A DNA stretch of 64,000 nucleotides, from NCBI RefSeq assembly GCF_000626675.1, contig NZ_CP006842.1, positions 2,480,001 through 2,544,000 of the forward strand, written 5' to 3'. The notes under the pieces are model-generated. The model was not told the origin of the DNA and did no database searches. It saw nothing but the letters and a program-made list of their open reading frames with translations. Below, in pieces: positions 8,724 through 19,615 of this stretch. A program made the translations under genes and the position numbers. Within the stretch, counting starts at the first letter, position 1; each line of letters starts with the position of its first letter. Origin of the DNA: Corynebacterium glyciniphilum AJ 3170 (GTDB lineage Bacteria > Actinomycetota > Actinomycetes > Mycobacteriales > Mycobacteriaceae).

Positions 8724-10661
8724 ATGAGTACCAGCGCCGACGCGCCCTCCGCACCACCCAAGCATCCCGTCGACCAGGTTCCCCCGAAGGGAAAACTGGC
8801 CGTCCTGTCGACCCAGCATGTGCTGGCCTTTTACGCCGGCGCGGTGGTCGTTCCACTGCTGATCGCCAGCGGACTGGGACTCGATGCCGAGACCACGATC
8901 CACCTGATCAACGCCGACCTGTTCACCTGTGGCATCGCCACACTGATCCAGTCGGTCGGGTTCTGGAAGGTCGGTGTTCGTCTGCCGATCATCCAGGGTG
9001 TGACCACCACCGCAATTTCACCGATCATCGCGATCGGTCTGGCGACCACCGGTGGCGAGGGCGGTGTCGAGGCACTCCCCGCCATCTACGGTTCGATCAT
9101 CGTCGCGGGCCTGTTCACCTTCTTCGCTGCGCCGTACTTCGCGAAGTTCATCCGGTTCTTCCCACCGGTGGTTATCGGTACCGTACTGACCACGATGGGT
9201 ATCACCCTGCTGGGCGTGGCAGCCAATGACATCACCAGCTTCGCCGAGGGCACGCCGGATGCCTCCGACATGGCCTATGCGGGCGTCACTCTGGCGGTCA
9301 TCCTGCTCGCCCAGCGATTCTTCAAGGGATTCCTGGGTACCCTCGCCATCCTCATCGGCCTGGTCGTCGGCACCGGCGCAGCCGTCATCCTCGGCGACGC
9401 CGGTTTCAACGACGTCGGCTCGTCCGACTGGGTGGGCTTTACCACCCCGTTCTACTTCGGTGCCCCGGAGTTCGTTCTCACCGGAATCATCTCGATGTGC
9501 ATCGTCATGCTCATCACCATGGTGGAGACCACCGGCGATGTCTTCGCCGCCGGCGAGATCGTCGGTAAACGGATCAAGAAGAACCACATCTCCGCTGCGC
9601 TGCGTGCCGACGGGTTGTCCACCACGCTCGGCGGCGTGCTGAACTCCTTCCCCTACACCTGCTTCGCCCAGAATGTCGGGCTGGTGCGGATGACCCGCGT
9701 GCGCTCACGCTGGGTCGTCGCCGGTGCTGGTGTGATCATGATCGTCATCGGCCTGATCCCCAAGGCCGGTGCGGTGGTCAGCGCCATCCCCGGGCCCGTG
9801 CTCGGGGCAGCCAGCCTCGCCCTGTTCGCCAATGTGGCGTTGGTGGGTATCCAGACACTCGGCAAGGTCGATCTCGCAGACAACCGCAATGCCGCGGTGA
9901 TGACCATCTCCATCGGCCTGGGCATGCTGGTGGCCTTCAAACCGGACATCGCACAGCTTTTCCCCGACTGGGCCCAGGTATTCTTCGCTTCCGGAGTCAC
10001 CACCGGCTCGATCGCCGCTATCCTGCTGAACCTGTTGTTCTTCCATGTGGGACGGCGTCCCTCCCCCGATGTGACGCGCGATGCCGGCGGGCGGACGATC
10101 ACGCTCGAGGACGTCAACGCCATGGACCGTGGCACCTTCGTGGAGACGTTCGCCCCACTGTTCAACAACACGCTGTGGCCGCTGGAGAACGCTCACGCCG
10201 CAGCACCGTTCACCACCGTCCAGGACCTGCGGGACGCCGTCCAGGAAGCGGTTCTCACCGCCGAGCGCAGCGATCAGAAGGCTCTCATCCGCGACTACCC
10301 GTCCATGGCGGAGCTGCTTCTGGATCCGGAGGCGTCCAAGCGGATCTCCGGTTTCGCCGGTTCCGTTGCGCTGGAGAACCTGGACACGATGGACGATGTC
10401 GAGCAGGAGCAACTCGTCGAGCTGTCAGAGCGGTACCGCGAACGGTTCGGCATGCCGTTCGTCACCTGCCTGGGCCGACTGGATTCGCGCACGCAGATCA
10501 TCAGCGAGGGAATCCGCCGACTGGAGAATTCTCCGGCCCAGGAGCATGTGCAGTTGCTCGGTGAGGTGGTGGAAATCGCCAATGACCGGTTCAACCACAT
10601 GATCGCCGACGCCAACCCGGTCGCAGCCGCGTGGGAAAGCAAGTTCGACCACCTGGAGTGA
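8724..10661 (+). CDS. NCS2 purine (urate/xanthine) permease fused to an OHCU-decarboxylase-like domain
   Basis: This is a two-part protein of 645 residues. Residues about 20-445 are an NCS2 nucleobase:cation symporter with 12-14 membrane segments, including MVETTGDVFAAGEIVG and GGVLNSFPYTCFAQNVGLV, typical of urate/xanthine carriers. Residues about 455-645 match 2-oxo-4-hydroxy-4-carboxy-5-ureidoimidazoline (OHCU) decarboxylase, the last step of urate oxidation to S-allantoin: VNAMDRGTFVETF, ALIRDYPSMAE, YRERFGMPFV. The catalytic His of the HPDL motif is Tyr here (about residue 525), and the Glu-Gln pair that follows in active enzymes is also missing, so the domain is probably not an active decarboxylase. 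No other urate genes are adjacent. Confidence 0.88.
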   Translation: MSTSADAPSAPPKHPVDQVPPKGKLAVLSTQHVLAFYAGAVVVPLLIASGLGLDAETTIHLINADLFTCGIATLIQSVGFWKVGVRLPIIQGVTTTAISPIIAIGLATTGGEGGVEALPAIYGSIIVAGLFTFFAAPYFAKFIRFFPPVVIGTVLTTMGITLLGVAANDITSFAEGTPDASDMAYAGVTLAVILLAQRFFKGFLGTLAILIGLVVGTGAAVILGDAGFNDVGSSDWVGFTTPFYFGAPEFVLTGIISMCIVMLITMVETTGDVFAAGEIVGKRIKKNHISAALRADGLSTTLGGVLNSFPYTCFAQNVGLVRMTRVRSRWVVAGAGVIMIVIGLIPKAGAVVSAIPGPVLGAASLALFANVALVGIQTLGKVDLADNRNAAVMTISIGLGMLVAFKPDIAQLFPDWAQVFFASGVTTGSIAAILLNLLFFHVGRRPSPDVTRDAGGRTITLEDVNAMDRGTFVETFAPLFNNTLWPLENAHAAAPFTTVQDLRDAVQEAVLTAERSDQKALIRDYPSMAELLLDPEASKRISGFAGSVALENLDTMDDVEQEQLVELSERYRERFGMPFVTCLGRLDSRTQIISEGIRRLENSPAQEHVQLLGEVVEIANDRFNHMIADANPVAAAWESKFDHLE

Positions 10662-10675
10662 GAACTCAGCGCGGC

Positions 10676-10975
10676 TCAGTTGTCGCGCAGTGCCTTGATC
10701 AACTCGTCCTTGGTCATTGACGAGCGGCCGGGGATGTCCAGCTCCTGGGCCCTCTCGTAGAGATCATCCTTGTTCCACTCGTCGTAGCTGGGCGAGTCCC
10801 CGCCACGGCGGCCCATCTCGGATCGTGACGTATTTGCCGCGGCGTTGGCGATGCGGGCGGATTTCTCCTTCGACGCCCCCTCGTCCCGGAGACGTTCGTA
10901 GAGCTCCTTGTCCTTGACCGACGGGCCGGGATCATCCTGGTCGTTCCGGTTCTTCTGTCCGTTCTTCTCAGCCAT
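10676..10975 (-). CDS. Small DUF7218 / Rho N-terminal-like protein
   Basis: A hydrophilic protein of 99 residues. The N-terminal half, SVKDKELYERLRDEGASKEK followed by SARIANA, is the actinobacterial DUF7218-type motif. The C-terminal half (WNKDDLYERAQELDIPGRSS and then MTKDELIKALRDN) is a SAP/Rho-N-like helix-extended-loop-helix that often binds nucleic acid. The start overlaps the esterase stop by 8 nt, so it is probably the third gene of an mdh-esterase unit. Its function is unknown; nucleic-acid binding is an inference. It converges with the permease gene 14 nt away. Confidence 0.8.
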   Translation of the reverse strand: MAEKNGQKNRNDQDDPGPSVKDKELYERLRDEGASKEKSARIANAAANTSRSEMGRRGGDSPSYDEWNKDDLYERAQELDIPGRSSMTKDELIKALRDN

Positions 10976-12116
10976 GCGTCCCGAGGGTAGTCCTCATGTG
11001 GGTGGTCGCGTCGGCCATCGCCCGCTGCGCCCCGCTCCACAACGCCACCGAGTTGACGAAGGGGTGGACCAGGCCGCGGTGTCGACGCAAGGTAACAGTC
11101 ACCCCTGCGGATTCCAGCCGCCTGGCGTAGGCCTCCCCCTCATCCCGGAGAGGATCGAAACCGGCGACCGCGACATAAGCGGGAGCGAGCCCGGCGAGGT
11201 CAGGTTCCAGGAGCGGGGAGATCAGGGGATTGGTCGGATCCTCTGCCACGGTCAGATCACTACTTCTGCCGAGGTAGTGATGCTCGTACCAGTCCATCTG
11301 CGCGGCCGTGAGGTACAGGCCCGCGCGGCCGAATTCCTCGTAGCTCGCCGTCCGGGACGACAGGTCGGTCACAGGGACGAACAACTGCTGTAGCACAGGT
11401 TGCGCACGTCCATGCTCACGCAACCACAGGCAGCAGGACGCCGCGAGGTTGCCGCCGGCGGAGTCCCCGGAGATCACCAGGCGGTCGGTGTCCACCGTCG
11501 TACCGGCAACCGGGGCGCCGTCCTGGAGTGCGGTGAAGACAGCCGTGGCATCCTCCAGGGCCGCGGGGAAAGGGTGCTCCGGGGCGAGACGGTAATCCAC
11601 GGCGACAACGGTGACGCCTCCCCCTGCGCACAGGCTGCGGCACGCGGCGTCGTGACTGTCGAGGGACCCGGTCACCCATCCACCGCCGTGAAGGTAGATG
11701 AGGGTCGGACGAGGCGGCCCGGCTGACGGGGACGACGGCTTGTCGAGGTAGATCCTGACCGGAACACCGGCGACATCGGTGTCGGTCACCTCGGCGACCC
11801 GGACATTGCCCGCAGCCAGGTAGGCCTCCCGTTCCACAATCCGGCGGGAGTGCACCGGTGGGACATCGACGATGTCGAGCGAGCTGACGACCTTGAGCGA
11901 CAACAGGGTTGCCGCCACATCCGGATCCAGAACGTCACCGTCGCGGTTCCGGCGGAGTCCCCATTGTCGCCAGGCCGACGTGGGAAGTCTGCCCGTGACG
12001 GCTCCCAGCAGCCGGGCGCCGGCGGCGGTGACCGAATCAACGAGTCCCGGACGGAACTCACCGTTTCCGGGATTCACCACGCCTGCACTGTGATTCACAT
12101 CATTTCGTCGACGCAT
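10968..12116 (-). CDS. Alpha/beta hydrolase, hormone-sensitive-lipase (type IV) esterase
   Basis: This 382-residue protein has the HSL-family oxyanion motif HGGGWVTGS near residue 145 and the nucleophile elbow GDSAGGN near residue 220. The acid and His of the triad fit the segments FDPLRDEG and GLVHPFVN. It hydrolyses short-chain acyl esters of unknown identity. An N-terminal cap of about 100 residues precedes the core. ATG at 12116 is 12 nt downstream of the mdh stop, so it is probably co-transcribed with mdh; GTG codons a few residues in are alternative starts. I see no signal peptide, so it is likely cytosolic. Confidence 0.88.
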   Translation of the reverse strand: MRRRNDVNHSAGVVNPGNGEFRPGLVDSVTAAGARLLGAVTGRLPTSAWRQWGLRRNRDGDVLDPDVAATLLSLKVVSSLDIVDVPPVHSRRIVEREAYLAAGNVRVAEVTDTDVAGVPVRIYLDKPSSPSAGPPRPTLIYLHGGGWVTGSLDSHDAACRSLCAGGGVTVVAVDYRLAPEHPFPAALEDATAVFTALQDGAPVAGTTVDTDRLVISGDSAGGNLAASCCLWLREHGRAQPVLQQLFVPVTDLSSRTASYEEFGRAGLYLTAAQMDWYEHHYLGRSSDLTVAEDPTNPLISPLLEPDLAGLAPAYVAVAGFDPLRDEGEAYARRLESAGVTVTLRRHRGLVHPFVNSVALWSGAQRAMADATTHMRTTLGTHG

Positions 12117-12128
12117 CCACCTACTGTG

Positions 12129-13431
<1,303 letters not shown>

Positions 13432-14373
13432 GTGATGACCGACCCCGTCGAGCTGCCAGGCAGCCACCGGCGTTACGACTGCCCGCCGGACGAGTACCGG
13501 CTGATCCTGGATACCGCGATCCCTGAGCTGGTGCGTTCCGGACTGTCCGCGGACACCCGCGACATCGCGGTAGGCGCCGGTGTGCCGCCGACCCACCCGC
13601 TGCTGCGCGATACGCGCGTACTCTATGACGAGGCGATCCGTTTCGCATTCCGCCGTCTCTGGCCCCGCCCGGAGGACCTGGACGTCGAACGCCTGGTTCC
13701 TGCAGAGGCCGTCCGCTCGCTGGTCCGTACGGCCTACCGTCGCCACCGGGCCAATCCGGACGCGGTGCGGCTGATCATCTCGGAGAACGTGCTGTCACGG
13801 ACCCACCTGGAAGGGCGGTCCGATGTCCTGGAGTCCTCACCGGTTGTCCTGCAGATCGACCGGGTGCTGATGCGCGGTCAGGACTACGGCGCATTCCGGC
13901 CCGGTATCTCCGCCGAGGACGTGTACGTGCTCATCACGTCACTGTGCTGCTTCCCTGCCTCACAGGGCACCATGTTCCAGTTGCTCTACGGCACTGACAT
14001 GGACCATGCCGCAACCGTCGACGGACTCGAGAAACTCGCGTGTGACACTGTGCTGGCGTTCTTGACCACGTCGATGCCCACGACACAGGGTAGCTCCTAC
14101 ACCCACGCCGCTCCGACCACGACGACACCGTCGTCCGTCTCCGCATCGTTGTACACCGCAGGTGACGGTGGCTCGGTGGAGGAAGTCGTGACCTACCGTC
14201 CCGAGGATCTACCTGATTTCACCGAGCCGGAGGACGCCCCTGATACCCAGCCGTTCCCGCCCTACGACGCATACGCTGACGACCTCGGTGAGCAGGGCCT
14301 GGACGACCGGGACGGCGCTGACGATGACGACGGAACCGTTGACGACCACATCGCCGCACTCTACGACGACTAG
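13432..14373 (+). CDS. TetR-family regulator with acidic C-terminal tail
   Basis: The protein has 313 residues. Residues about 20-200 fit a TetR-like helical fold: a divergent N-terminal HTH region, then a ligand domain with FRPGISAEDVYVLITSLCCFP. From about residue 230 the sequence becomes Thr/Ser-rich and then strongly acidic (EPEDAPDTQPFPPYD, DDRDGADDDDGTVDDHI), which is not usual for TetR proteins. The GTG at 13432 and ATG at 13435 are both served by the GGAGAG upstream. A TetR-type gene beside mdh is also found in C. glutamicum. Its target is unknown; autoregulation or control of mdh is possible. Confidence 0.75.
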   Translation: MMTDPVELPGSHRRYDCPPDEYRLILDTAIPELVRSGLSADTRDIAVGAGVPPTHPLLRDTRVLYDEAIRFAFRRLWPRPEDLDVERLVPAEAVRSLVRTAYRRHRANPDAVRLIISENVLSRTHLEGRSDVLESSPVVLQIDRVLMRGQDYGAFRPGISAEDVYVLITSLCCFPASQGTMFQLLYGTDMDHAATVDGLEKLACDTVLAFLTTSMPTTQGSSYTHAAPTTTTPSSVSASLYTAGDGGSVEEVVTYRPEDLPDFTEPEDAPDTQPFPPYDAYADDLGEQGLDDRDGADDDDGTVDDHIAALYDD

Positions 14374-14377
14374 GTGA

Positions 14378-15664
14378 TCAGGCGCTGCGGCGGTCGCGTT
14401 CGGCGACCTCTTCGTGGGTGAGCAGCTGTGGTTCCGCCTCCCCGCTCACACTGGCGCCGGTGATGATGACCTCGCCGGTGTCCTTGTCATCAGGGATGGC
14501 GTACATCACCGGCAGCAGGAGGTTCTCCACGATCGACCGCAGGCCGCGGGCGCCGGTCTCCCGTTCGAGAGCCTTCCTGGCGATGCCGCGCAGGGCGTCG
14601 TCCTCGAAAGACAGCTGGACTCCGTCCATCTCGAAGAGCCGTTGGTACTGGCGCACCAGGGAGTTCTTCGGTTCGGTGAGGATACGCACCAGCGCATCCT
14701 CGTCGAGGTGCCCTACGTGGGTGATCACAGGGAGCCGGCCGATGAGTTCGGGGATCAGGCCGAACTTGACCATGTCCTCGGGCTCAACGAAGCGGAACGG
14801 ATCCGGGTCTTCGTCGGACTTCCCGCGGATCTCTGAACCGAAGCCCACGCCCTTGCGCCCGCGACGCTCGGCGATGACCTTCTCCAGCCCGGCGAAGGCT
14901 CCGGAGACGATGAACAGGACGTTCTTCGTGTCGAACTGGATGAGCTCCTGGTTCGGGTGCTTACGGCCGCCCTGCGGGGGGACGGCGGCGACAGTGCCCT
15001 CGAGAATCTTCAGCAGGGCCTGCTGGACACCTTCACCGGAGACGTCGCGGGTGATCGAGGGGCTCTCCGACTTGCGCGAGATCTTGTCGACCTCATCGAC
15101 GTAGATGATGCCCTGCTGCGCCTTCGCCACATCGAAATCTGCGGCCTGCAACAGTTTGAGCAGGATGTTCTCCACGTCCTCACCGACATAGCCGGCCTCG
15201 GTGAGGCTGGTGGCATCGGCAATGGCGAAAGGCACATCCAGCATCCTGGCCAAGGACTGTGCCAGATAGGTCTTGCCGGAACCAGTGGGGCCCAGCATGA
15301 GGATATTGGACTTGGTGAGTTCTACCGCGTCGTCGTTCCGACGGGCGCCTGCATCGTCCGTCTCGGCACGGATGCGCTTGTAGTGATTGTAGACAGCAAC
15401 CGCCAGGGTGCGCTTGGCATCATCCTGGCCGATGACGTACTCGTCGAGGAAGCTCGTGATCGCCGCGGGATGCGGCAGGTCGGCAGAGTCACCGGACGGG
15501 GACGCGCCGGCGGCGAGTTCCTCTTCGATGATCTCGTTACAGAGCTCGATGCACTCATCGCAGATGTACACACCGGAGCCTGCGATCAGCTTGCGGACCT
15601 GCTTCTGGCTCTTTCCGCAGAACGAACACTTGAGCAGTTCGGCGCTTTCCTGCATCGATGGCAT
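14378..15664 (-). CDS. clpX: ATP-dependent Clp protease ATP-binding subunit ClpX
   Basis: AAA+ unfoldase of 428 residues that feeds substrates to ClpP1P2. The N-terminal C4 zinc finger (CSFCGK ... CDECIELC) binds adaptors and substrates. Walker A is GPTGSGKT near residue 125 and Walker B is [10 protein letters not shown]. The sensor and the ClpP-docking IGF-type loop region follow. ATG at 15664 follows a GGAGAG Shine-Dalgarno. The catabolic island separates it from clpP2P1, as in C. glutamicum. A tandem 12-bp repeat lies in its leader at 15682-15705. Confidence 0.96.
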   Translation of the reverse strand: MPSMQESAELLKCSFCGKSQKQVRKLIAGSGVYICDECIELCNEIIEEELAAGASPSGDSADLPHPAAITSFLDEYVIGQDDAKRTLAVAVYNHYKRIRAETDDAGARRNDDAVELTKSNILMLGPTGSGKTYLAQSLARMLDVPFAIADATSLTEAGYVGEDVENILLKLLQAADFDVAKAQQGIIYVDEVDKISRKSESPSITRDVSGEGVQQALLKILEGTVAAVPPQGGRKHPNQELIQFDTKNVLFIVSGAFAGLEKVIAERRGRKGVGFGSEIRGKSDEDPDPFRFVEPEDMVKFGLIPELIGRLPVITHVGHLDEDALVRILTEPKNSLVRQYQRLFEMDGVQLSFEDDALRGIARKALERETGARGLRSIVENLLLPVMYAIPDDKDTGEVIITGASVSGEAEPQLLTHEEVAERDRRSA

Positions 15665-15681
15665 GTGAGACGAACTCTCCT

Positions 15682-15705
15682 GGGAAACGTGTCGGGAAAC
15701 GTGTC
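15682..15705 (-). repeat. Tandem 12-bp direct repeat in the clpX leader
   Basis: The unit GGGAAACGTGTC (plus strand) occurs twice without a spacer, at 15682-15693 and 15694-15705, just upstream of the clpX Shine-Dalgarno. It could be a regulator half-site pair or chance; no protein is assigned. Confidence 0.6.
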
Positions 15706-15945
15706 GGCAATTCGTGGGTAACGCGTCCGGCCCATCATACCCCCGTGCCTCGCGCCGCGGCGTCCCGACACAGTGTCTCGGACCACCTGACGCGGGCGAT
15801 GCACCGTGGTCCTGCTCGGCGCACATCGGGTAGCAGAGGTGCCGCGCGGCTGTCGGGGTAGACTGCCACCCGAGCAGCTGCCACTGACGAGCAACCAGCT
15901 GAAGAAAGTCCGACCGAGCCCGACCGAACGACCAGGAAGAACCCC

Positions 15946-16821
15946 TTGCCCCCGTCCATCACCTCCCTGACCGACCACGCCTGTCTGGTGGTCCACGGAC
16001 CTGACCAGCCCGGTCTGGTCTCCGTCATCGCCGCACTGATAACCCGGAACAAGGGCAACATCATCTCACTTGACCAGCACTCCTCTGATCCGGAGGACGG
16101 CGGGTTCTTCCAGCGCATCGTCTTTCACCGTCAGAACCTCGTCACCGTCATGGACGACATCAGGGCTGACCTGGCGGAGACCCTCGACCCCTACGACATG
16201 GCGTGGTCGCTGTCCGACCGGTCCCAACCCAAGCGGATGGCGATACTGGCGTCCAAGGACGACCACTGCCTCCTCGACCTGCTGTGGCGCCAGCGCCGCG
16301 GTGACCTGCCGGTCACCATCCCCATGGTGATCTCCAACCACACCGGGACCGTCGAGGACGTCCGCTCGTTCGGGGTACCGTTCTTCCACGTCCCCTCGCA
16401 GGCGGGGCCGGACAAGTCCGAATCAGAGGCGGAGATCCTGCGCCTGCTGAAGGGAAACGTGGACTTCATCGTCCTGGCCCGCTACATGCAGATCATCTCC
16501 AGTGACTTCCTGGAACAGGTCGGCGTGCCCGTGATCAACATCCACCACTCTTTCCTGCCGGCGTTCATCGGCGCTGCCCCCTACCGCAAGGCGAAGGAGC
16601 GCGGAGTGAAACTCGTCGGCGCCACGGCCCACTACGTGACCGAGAACTTGGACGAGGGCCCCATCATCGAGCAGGACGTGGTGCGTGTCAGTCACAGGGA
16701 CCACGTTCCCGACCTGAAGCGGCTGGGAGCGGAGGTCGAGCGCTCCGTCCTGTCCCGGGCCGTGCTCTGGCACGCCCAGGACAAGGTGATCCGGACCGGG
16801 AACACCACGATCGTGTTCTAG
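15946..16821 (+). CDS. purU: Formyltetrahydrofolate deformylase
   Basis: The enzyme has 291 residues and hydrolyses 10-formyl-THF to THF and formate. An N-terminal ACT domain (residues about 8-85, starting [18 protein letters not shown]) precedes the formyltransferase-type catalytic domain. The catalytic His and Asp fit [20 protein letters not shown] and the [12 protein letters not shown] segment. The start is TTG at 15946 behind an AGGAAG purine stretch. It is divergent from clpX and converges with a KstD-like gene. It may supply formate or balance one-carbon units. Confidence 0.93.
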   Translation: MPPSITSLTDHACLVVHGPDQPGLVSVIAALITRNKGNIISLDQHSSDPEDGGFFQRIVFHRQNLVTVMDDIRADLAETLDPYDMAWSLSDRSQPKRMAILASKDDHCLLDLLWRQRRGDLPVTIPMVISNHTGTVEDVRSFGVPFFHVPSQAGPDKSESEAEILRLLKGNVDFIVLARYMQIISSDFLEQVGVPVINIHHSFLPAFIGAAPYRKAKERGVKLVGATAHYVTENLDEGPIIEQDVVRVSHRDHVPDLKRLGAEVERSVLSRAVLWHAQDKVIRTGNTTIVF

Positions 16822-16937
16822 TCCCCCGCGCAGGACGCCAACGAAGCTAGAACGGCCCGGCGAGCCCACTGCGGTCCTGCTCGGGACTCTCGGTTCGACA
16901 ACCGACATCTGGACAGGCATCCAGGACCGGTCGCCGA

Positions 16938-18713
16938 TCAGGCGTGGTTCCGTACAGGATCCTGTACGCGGTCCGCTGCGTGCCGTCCCGCGAGCCACCC
17001 GAAAGTCAGGCCCGAACCGACCTGGACGCCCGCACCCGGGTACTCCGACCCCATGGCTCCCGCCGCATCGACGCCGGCAGCGTACAGACCGGTGAGCGGC
17101 ACACCGTCGTTGTCCACCACCCGGGCGGAGGTGTCGACCCGGATGCCGTAGGTCGTCGCCAGTGGCGTGGGGTGCACGGCAATAGCGTAGAAGGGCGCCT
17201 CCCGCACCGGTCCGATGTTCGGGTTCGGCGCGTGCTCAGGGTCTCCAGCGACACGGCCGAAGAGCTTCTCCCCCTTGCCGAAGTCCTCGTCCACGCCGGT
17301 CTCGGCGAAGCCGTTGTAGCGACGTACCGTCTCCGCCAGCCCCTCCGGATCAACTCCGATGTTGCGGGCGAGCTCGTCCACGGTCGCGCCGGTGCGCAGG
17401 TACCCCTCCTTGATGTGGCGGCGCAGCAGAAATGCGGGCAGGTGCGGCATGGTGATCACGCCGAGTCCGTACCTGGACAGGGTCCGGGAATCCACGACCA
17501 GCCACGCCGGGACGGCCCGTTGATCCGGCTGGGCGTACATCGCCCGGACAAAACGGTGGTATGAACAGGACTCGTCGACGAACCGGCGTCCGGTGGAGTC
17601 GACGGCGATGATTCCGGGCTTCGCGCGGTCCCAGATATGGGGGAACACCGCTTGTGAGCCGTCCCTCCGGGTGGCGACGGAACTGGGGAACCAGAGCGCA
17701 TTCTCACCATTGTCGGAGCCAAGGGAGCCCCCGACCGCCTCGGCCAGGGAGAATGTGTCGCCTGTGACGCTGTCCGCGGCACGGCTGTACTGCGGAGCCG
17801 GTTGTGGAAGAAGCTTTTCGCGCAGTTCTGCGGACTGTGAGAAACCTCCTGCCGCAAGCACCACGCCTCCGGTCACACGGACGCGGAGCATCCTGCCCCC
17901 GGTCGCCACGACAGCACCGGTGACCGCTCCCTCCTCCGTGGTCAACTCCACTGGTCGGGCGTTCGTCCAGATCTCTCCGTCACGGTCGAGCAAGGCGCTG
18001 TACATCGATGCGATCAGCGCATTGCCCATCACCAGGCGGGTACCACGGCGGTACCCGGAGGCACGGTCAGCGGCCCACCGGAATCCGAGTTTCAGCGCCA
18101 GTCCCACTGCCTTTGCGGTGGGGACGACCGATCTGGAGAACAACCCCAGCAGGGTCGCGACCTCAGGACGCCGCAGCATCAGTGTCCCGTTCATCAGGGC
18201 GAACTCCGGTACGGGCGGGCGAATGTCCCGGAATGCCCGTCGGTCGAGGGCACGCCCGTCGAAAGGTTCGGGCTCGAGTGCACGGCCGGTCTGACCCGTT
18301 TCGGGCAGCTCTGAGTGGTAGTCGACGACAGCTGGTGAGTGCAGAAACCGGACTCCGAGTTCTTCCATCTCTCTCAGCATCTGAGGCGCGCTGTCCAGAT
18401 AGACACGCCGGAGATCAGGATCGGACTTGTCACCGACCAGGCGGTCCAGGTACCGCTCGGCACGGGCGCGGTCGTCGTTGTTGTTGTCGGAACGTTGGAA
18501 GGCATTGTCGGGAGCCCAGCATGTGCCCGCCGAATAGGCGGTGGTTCCGCCGACGTACTGGCTCTTCTCGACGACGAGGACTCTGAGTCCTCGGGCCGCC
18601 GCCGTCAGCGCTGCGCTGAGCCCGCCTGCGCCCGAGCCGACGACGAGCAGGTCGACGTCCCGGTCCCACGGGTGCTTCCCGTTCGCTTCTGCTGACTTTG
18701 TCGTCACTGCCAA
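16938..18713 (-). CDS. KstD-like FAD-dependent dehydrogenase (fumarate reductase / 3-ketosteroid dehydrogenase family)
   Basis: Flavoprotein of about 591 residues. The N-terminal FAD Rossmann motif is [19 protein letters not shown], followed by [15 protein letters not shown]. The C-terminal end, APFYAI ... [11 protein letters not shown] ... [18 protein letters not shown], closely follows the 3-ketosteroid delta1-dehydrogenase pattern. It keeps the Tyr (about 558) and Gly (+4) equivalent to the KstD catalytic Tyr-487/Gly-491 pair. Such enzymes remove two hydrogens next to a ketone. TTG at 18713 was chosen for its GAAGGGA Shine-Dalgarno; an upstream GTG at 18749 has none. No steroid genes are nearby. 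It stands alone downstream of pcaIJ with its own palindromic operator. Confidence 0.82.
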   Translation of the reverse strand: MAVTTKSAEANGKHPWDRDVDLLVVGSGAGGLSAALTAAARGLRVLVVEKSQYVGGTTAYSAGTCWAPDNAFQRSDNNNDDRARAERYLDRLVGDKSDPDLRRVYLDSAPQMLREMEELGVRFLHSPAVVDYHSELPETGQTGRALEPEPFDGRALDRRAFRDIRPPVPEFALMNGTLMLRRPEVATLLGLFSRSVVPTAKAVGLALKLGFRWAADRASGYRRGTRLVMGNALIASMYSALLDRDGEIWTNARPVELTTEEGAVTGAVVATGGRMLRVRVTGGVVLAAGGFSQSAELREKLLPQPAPQYSRAADSVTGDTFSLAEAVGGSLGSDNGENALWFPSSVATRRDGSQAVFPHIWDRAKPGIIAVDSTGRRFVDESCSYHRFVRAMYAQPDQRAVPAWLVVDSRTLSRYGLGVITMPHLPAFLLRRHIKEGYLRTGATVDELARNIGVDPEGLAETVRRYNGFAETGVDEDFGKGEKLFGRVAGDPEHAPNPNIGPVREAPFYAIAVHPTPLATTYGIRVDTSARVVDNDGVPLTGLYAAGVDAAGAMGSEYPGAGVQVGSGLTFGWLAGRHAADRVQDPVRNHA

Positions 18714-18788
18714 CGTCGCTGTCCCTTCATAGTGATGCGTGGTGGTCACTGTGCAGCCTAGGAAGGACGTGCCGGTACGCTGGCCCTT

Positions 18789-18803
18789 TCCCGTTCAACG
18801 GGA
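18789..18803. promoter_or_regulatory. 15-bp perfect palindrome, candidate operator (copy 1)
   Basis: TCCCGTTCAACGGGA is a perfect inverted repeat with a central C. It is 75 bp upstream of the chosen start of the first KstD-like gene (39 bp from the alternative GTG). The identical 15-mer occurs at 24275-24289 upstream of the transporter/dehydrogenase operon. The obvious candidate binder is the IclR-family regulator encoded at 23457-24260. Confidence 0.75.
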
Positions 18804-18965
18804 CGGCGGGGGGACGGTGGGCCTGACTACTCTACGGATTCCGGGGGTGGCGGTGGGAAAGGCCCGGCCGTGCCTCCCGGAGAAGAGTTCTGCCCGCAGA
18901 AGTAAGTGTGGAGCGGTCCGACGTTCTGGCATTACAGACCGCGGACATGGTGTTCCGCGTGTCTG

Positions 18966-19613
18966 TCAGCGCACGGCGAAGGGCGCAGCGGTGATCTCCC
19001 GCAGCTCGTCGACGGTGACGCCGTCGGCGCATTCGACCAGTGTCAGCCCGTTCTCCGGGTCGACCTCGAACACCCCGTGGGATGAGACGATCAGGTCAAC
19101 ACACTTCGCCCCGGTCAACGGCAGCGAGCACTGCTCCACGATCTTCGGGGTGCCGTTCTTGGTGATGTGGTCGGTCATCACGATGATTTTCTGCGCACCG
19201 TGCACCAGGTCCATCGCGCCACCCATGCCCCGGACCAACTTGCCGGGCACCATCCAGTTGGCGAGATCTCCGTAGCAGGAGATCTCCATCGCGCCCAGCA
19301 CCGCGACGTCGACCGAGCGGGAGCGGATCATGCCGAAAGACTCCGAGGAGCTGAAAAAACTCGCGCCCTCGTTGACAGTAATCGTCTCCTTGCCGGCGTT
19401 GATCAGCTCGGGGTCGACCTCAGCTTCGGTCGGGTACGGGCCCACGCCGAGGACGCCGTTCTCGGAGTGCAGGATGACATCGATATCGTCGTCCAGGTAG
19501 CCCGGGACCAGGGTCGGCATGCCGATACCCAGGTTCACATACTGGCCGTCCTGCAGCTCGGCGGCGACACGGGCAGCCATCTGCTCACGGTTCCAACCTT
19601 TTGTCTCAGCCAT
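18966..19613 (-). CDS. pcaJ: 3-oxoadipate CoA-transferase subunit B
   Basis: This is the 215-residue beta subunit of succinyl-CoA:3-oxoadipate CoA-transferase, activating beta-ketoadipate with succinyl-CoA. The catalytic Glu lies in the [10 protein letters not shown] motif of class I CoA-transferase subunit B, and [14 protein letters not shown] is the other family signature. It starts 2 nt after the pcaI stop, so the two subunits are co-translated. The family alone does not separate 3-oxoadipate from 3-oxoacid transferases; the pca context does. Confidence 0.94.
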   Translation of the reverse strand: MAETKGWNREQMAARVAAELQDGQYVNLGIGMPTLVPGYLDDDIDVILHSENGVLGVGPYPTEAEVDPELINAGKETITVNEGASFFSSSESFGMIRSRSVDVAVLGAMEISCYGDLANWMVPGKLVRGMGGAMDLVHGAQKIIVMTDHITKNGTPKIVEQCSLPLTGAKCVDLIVSSHGVFEVDPENGLTLVECADGVTVDELREITAAPFAVR

Positions 19614-19615
19614 CG

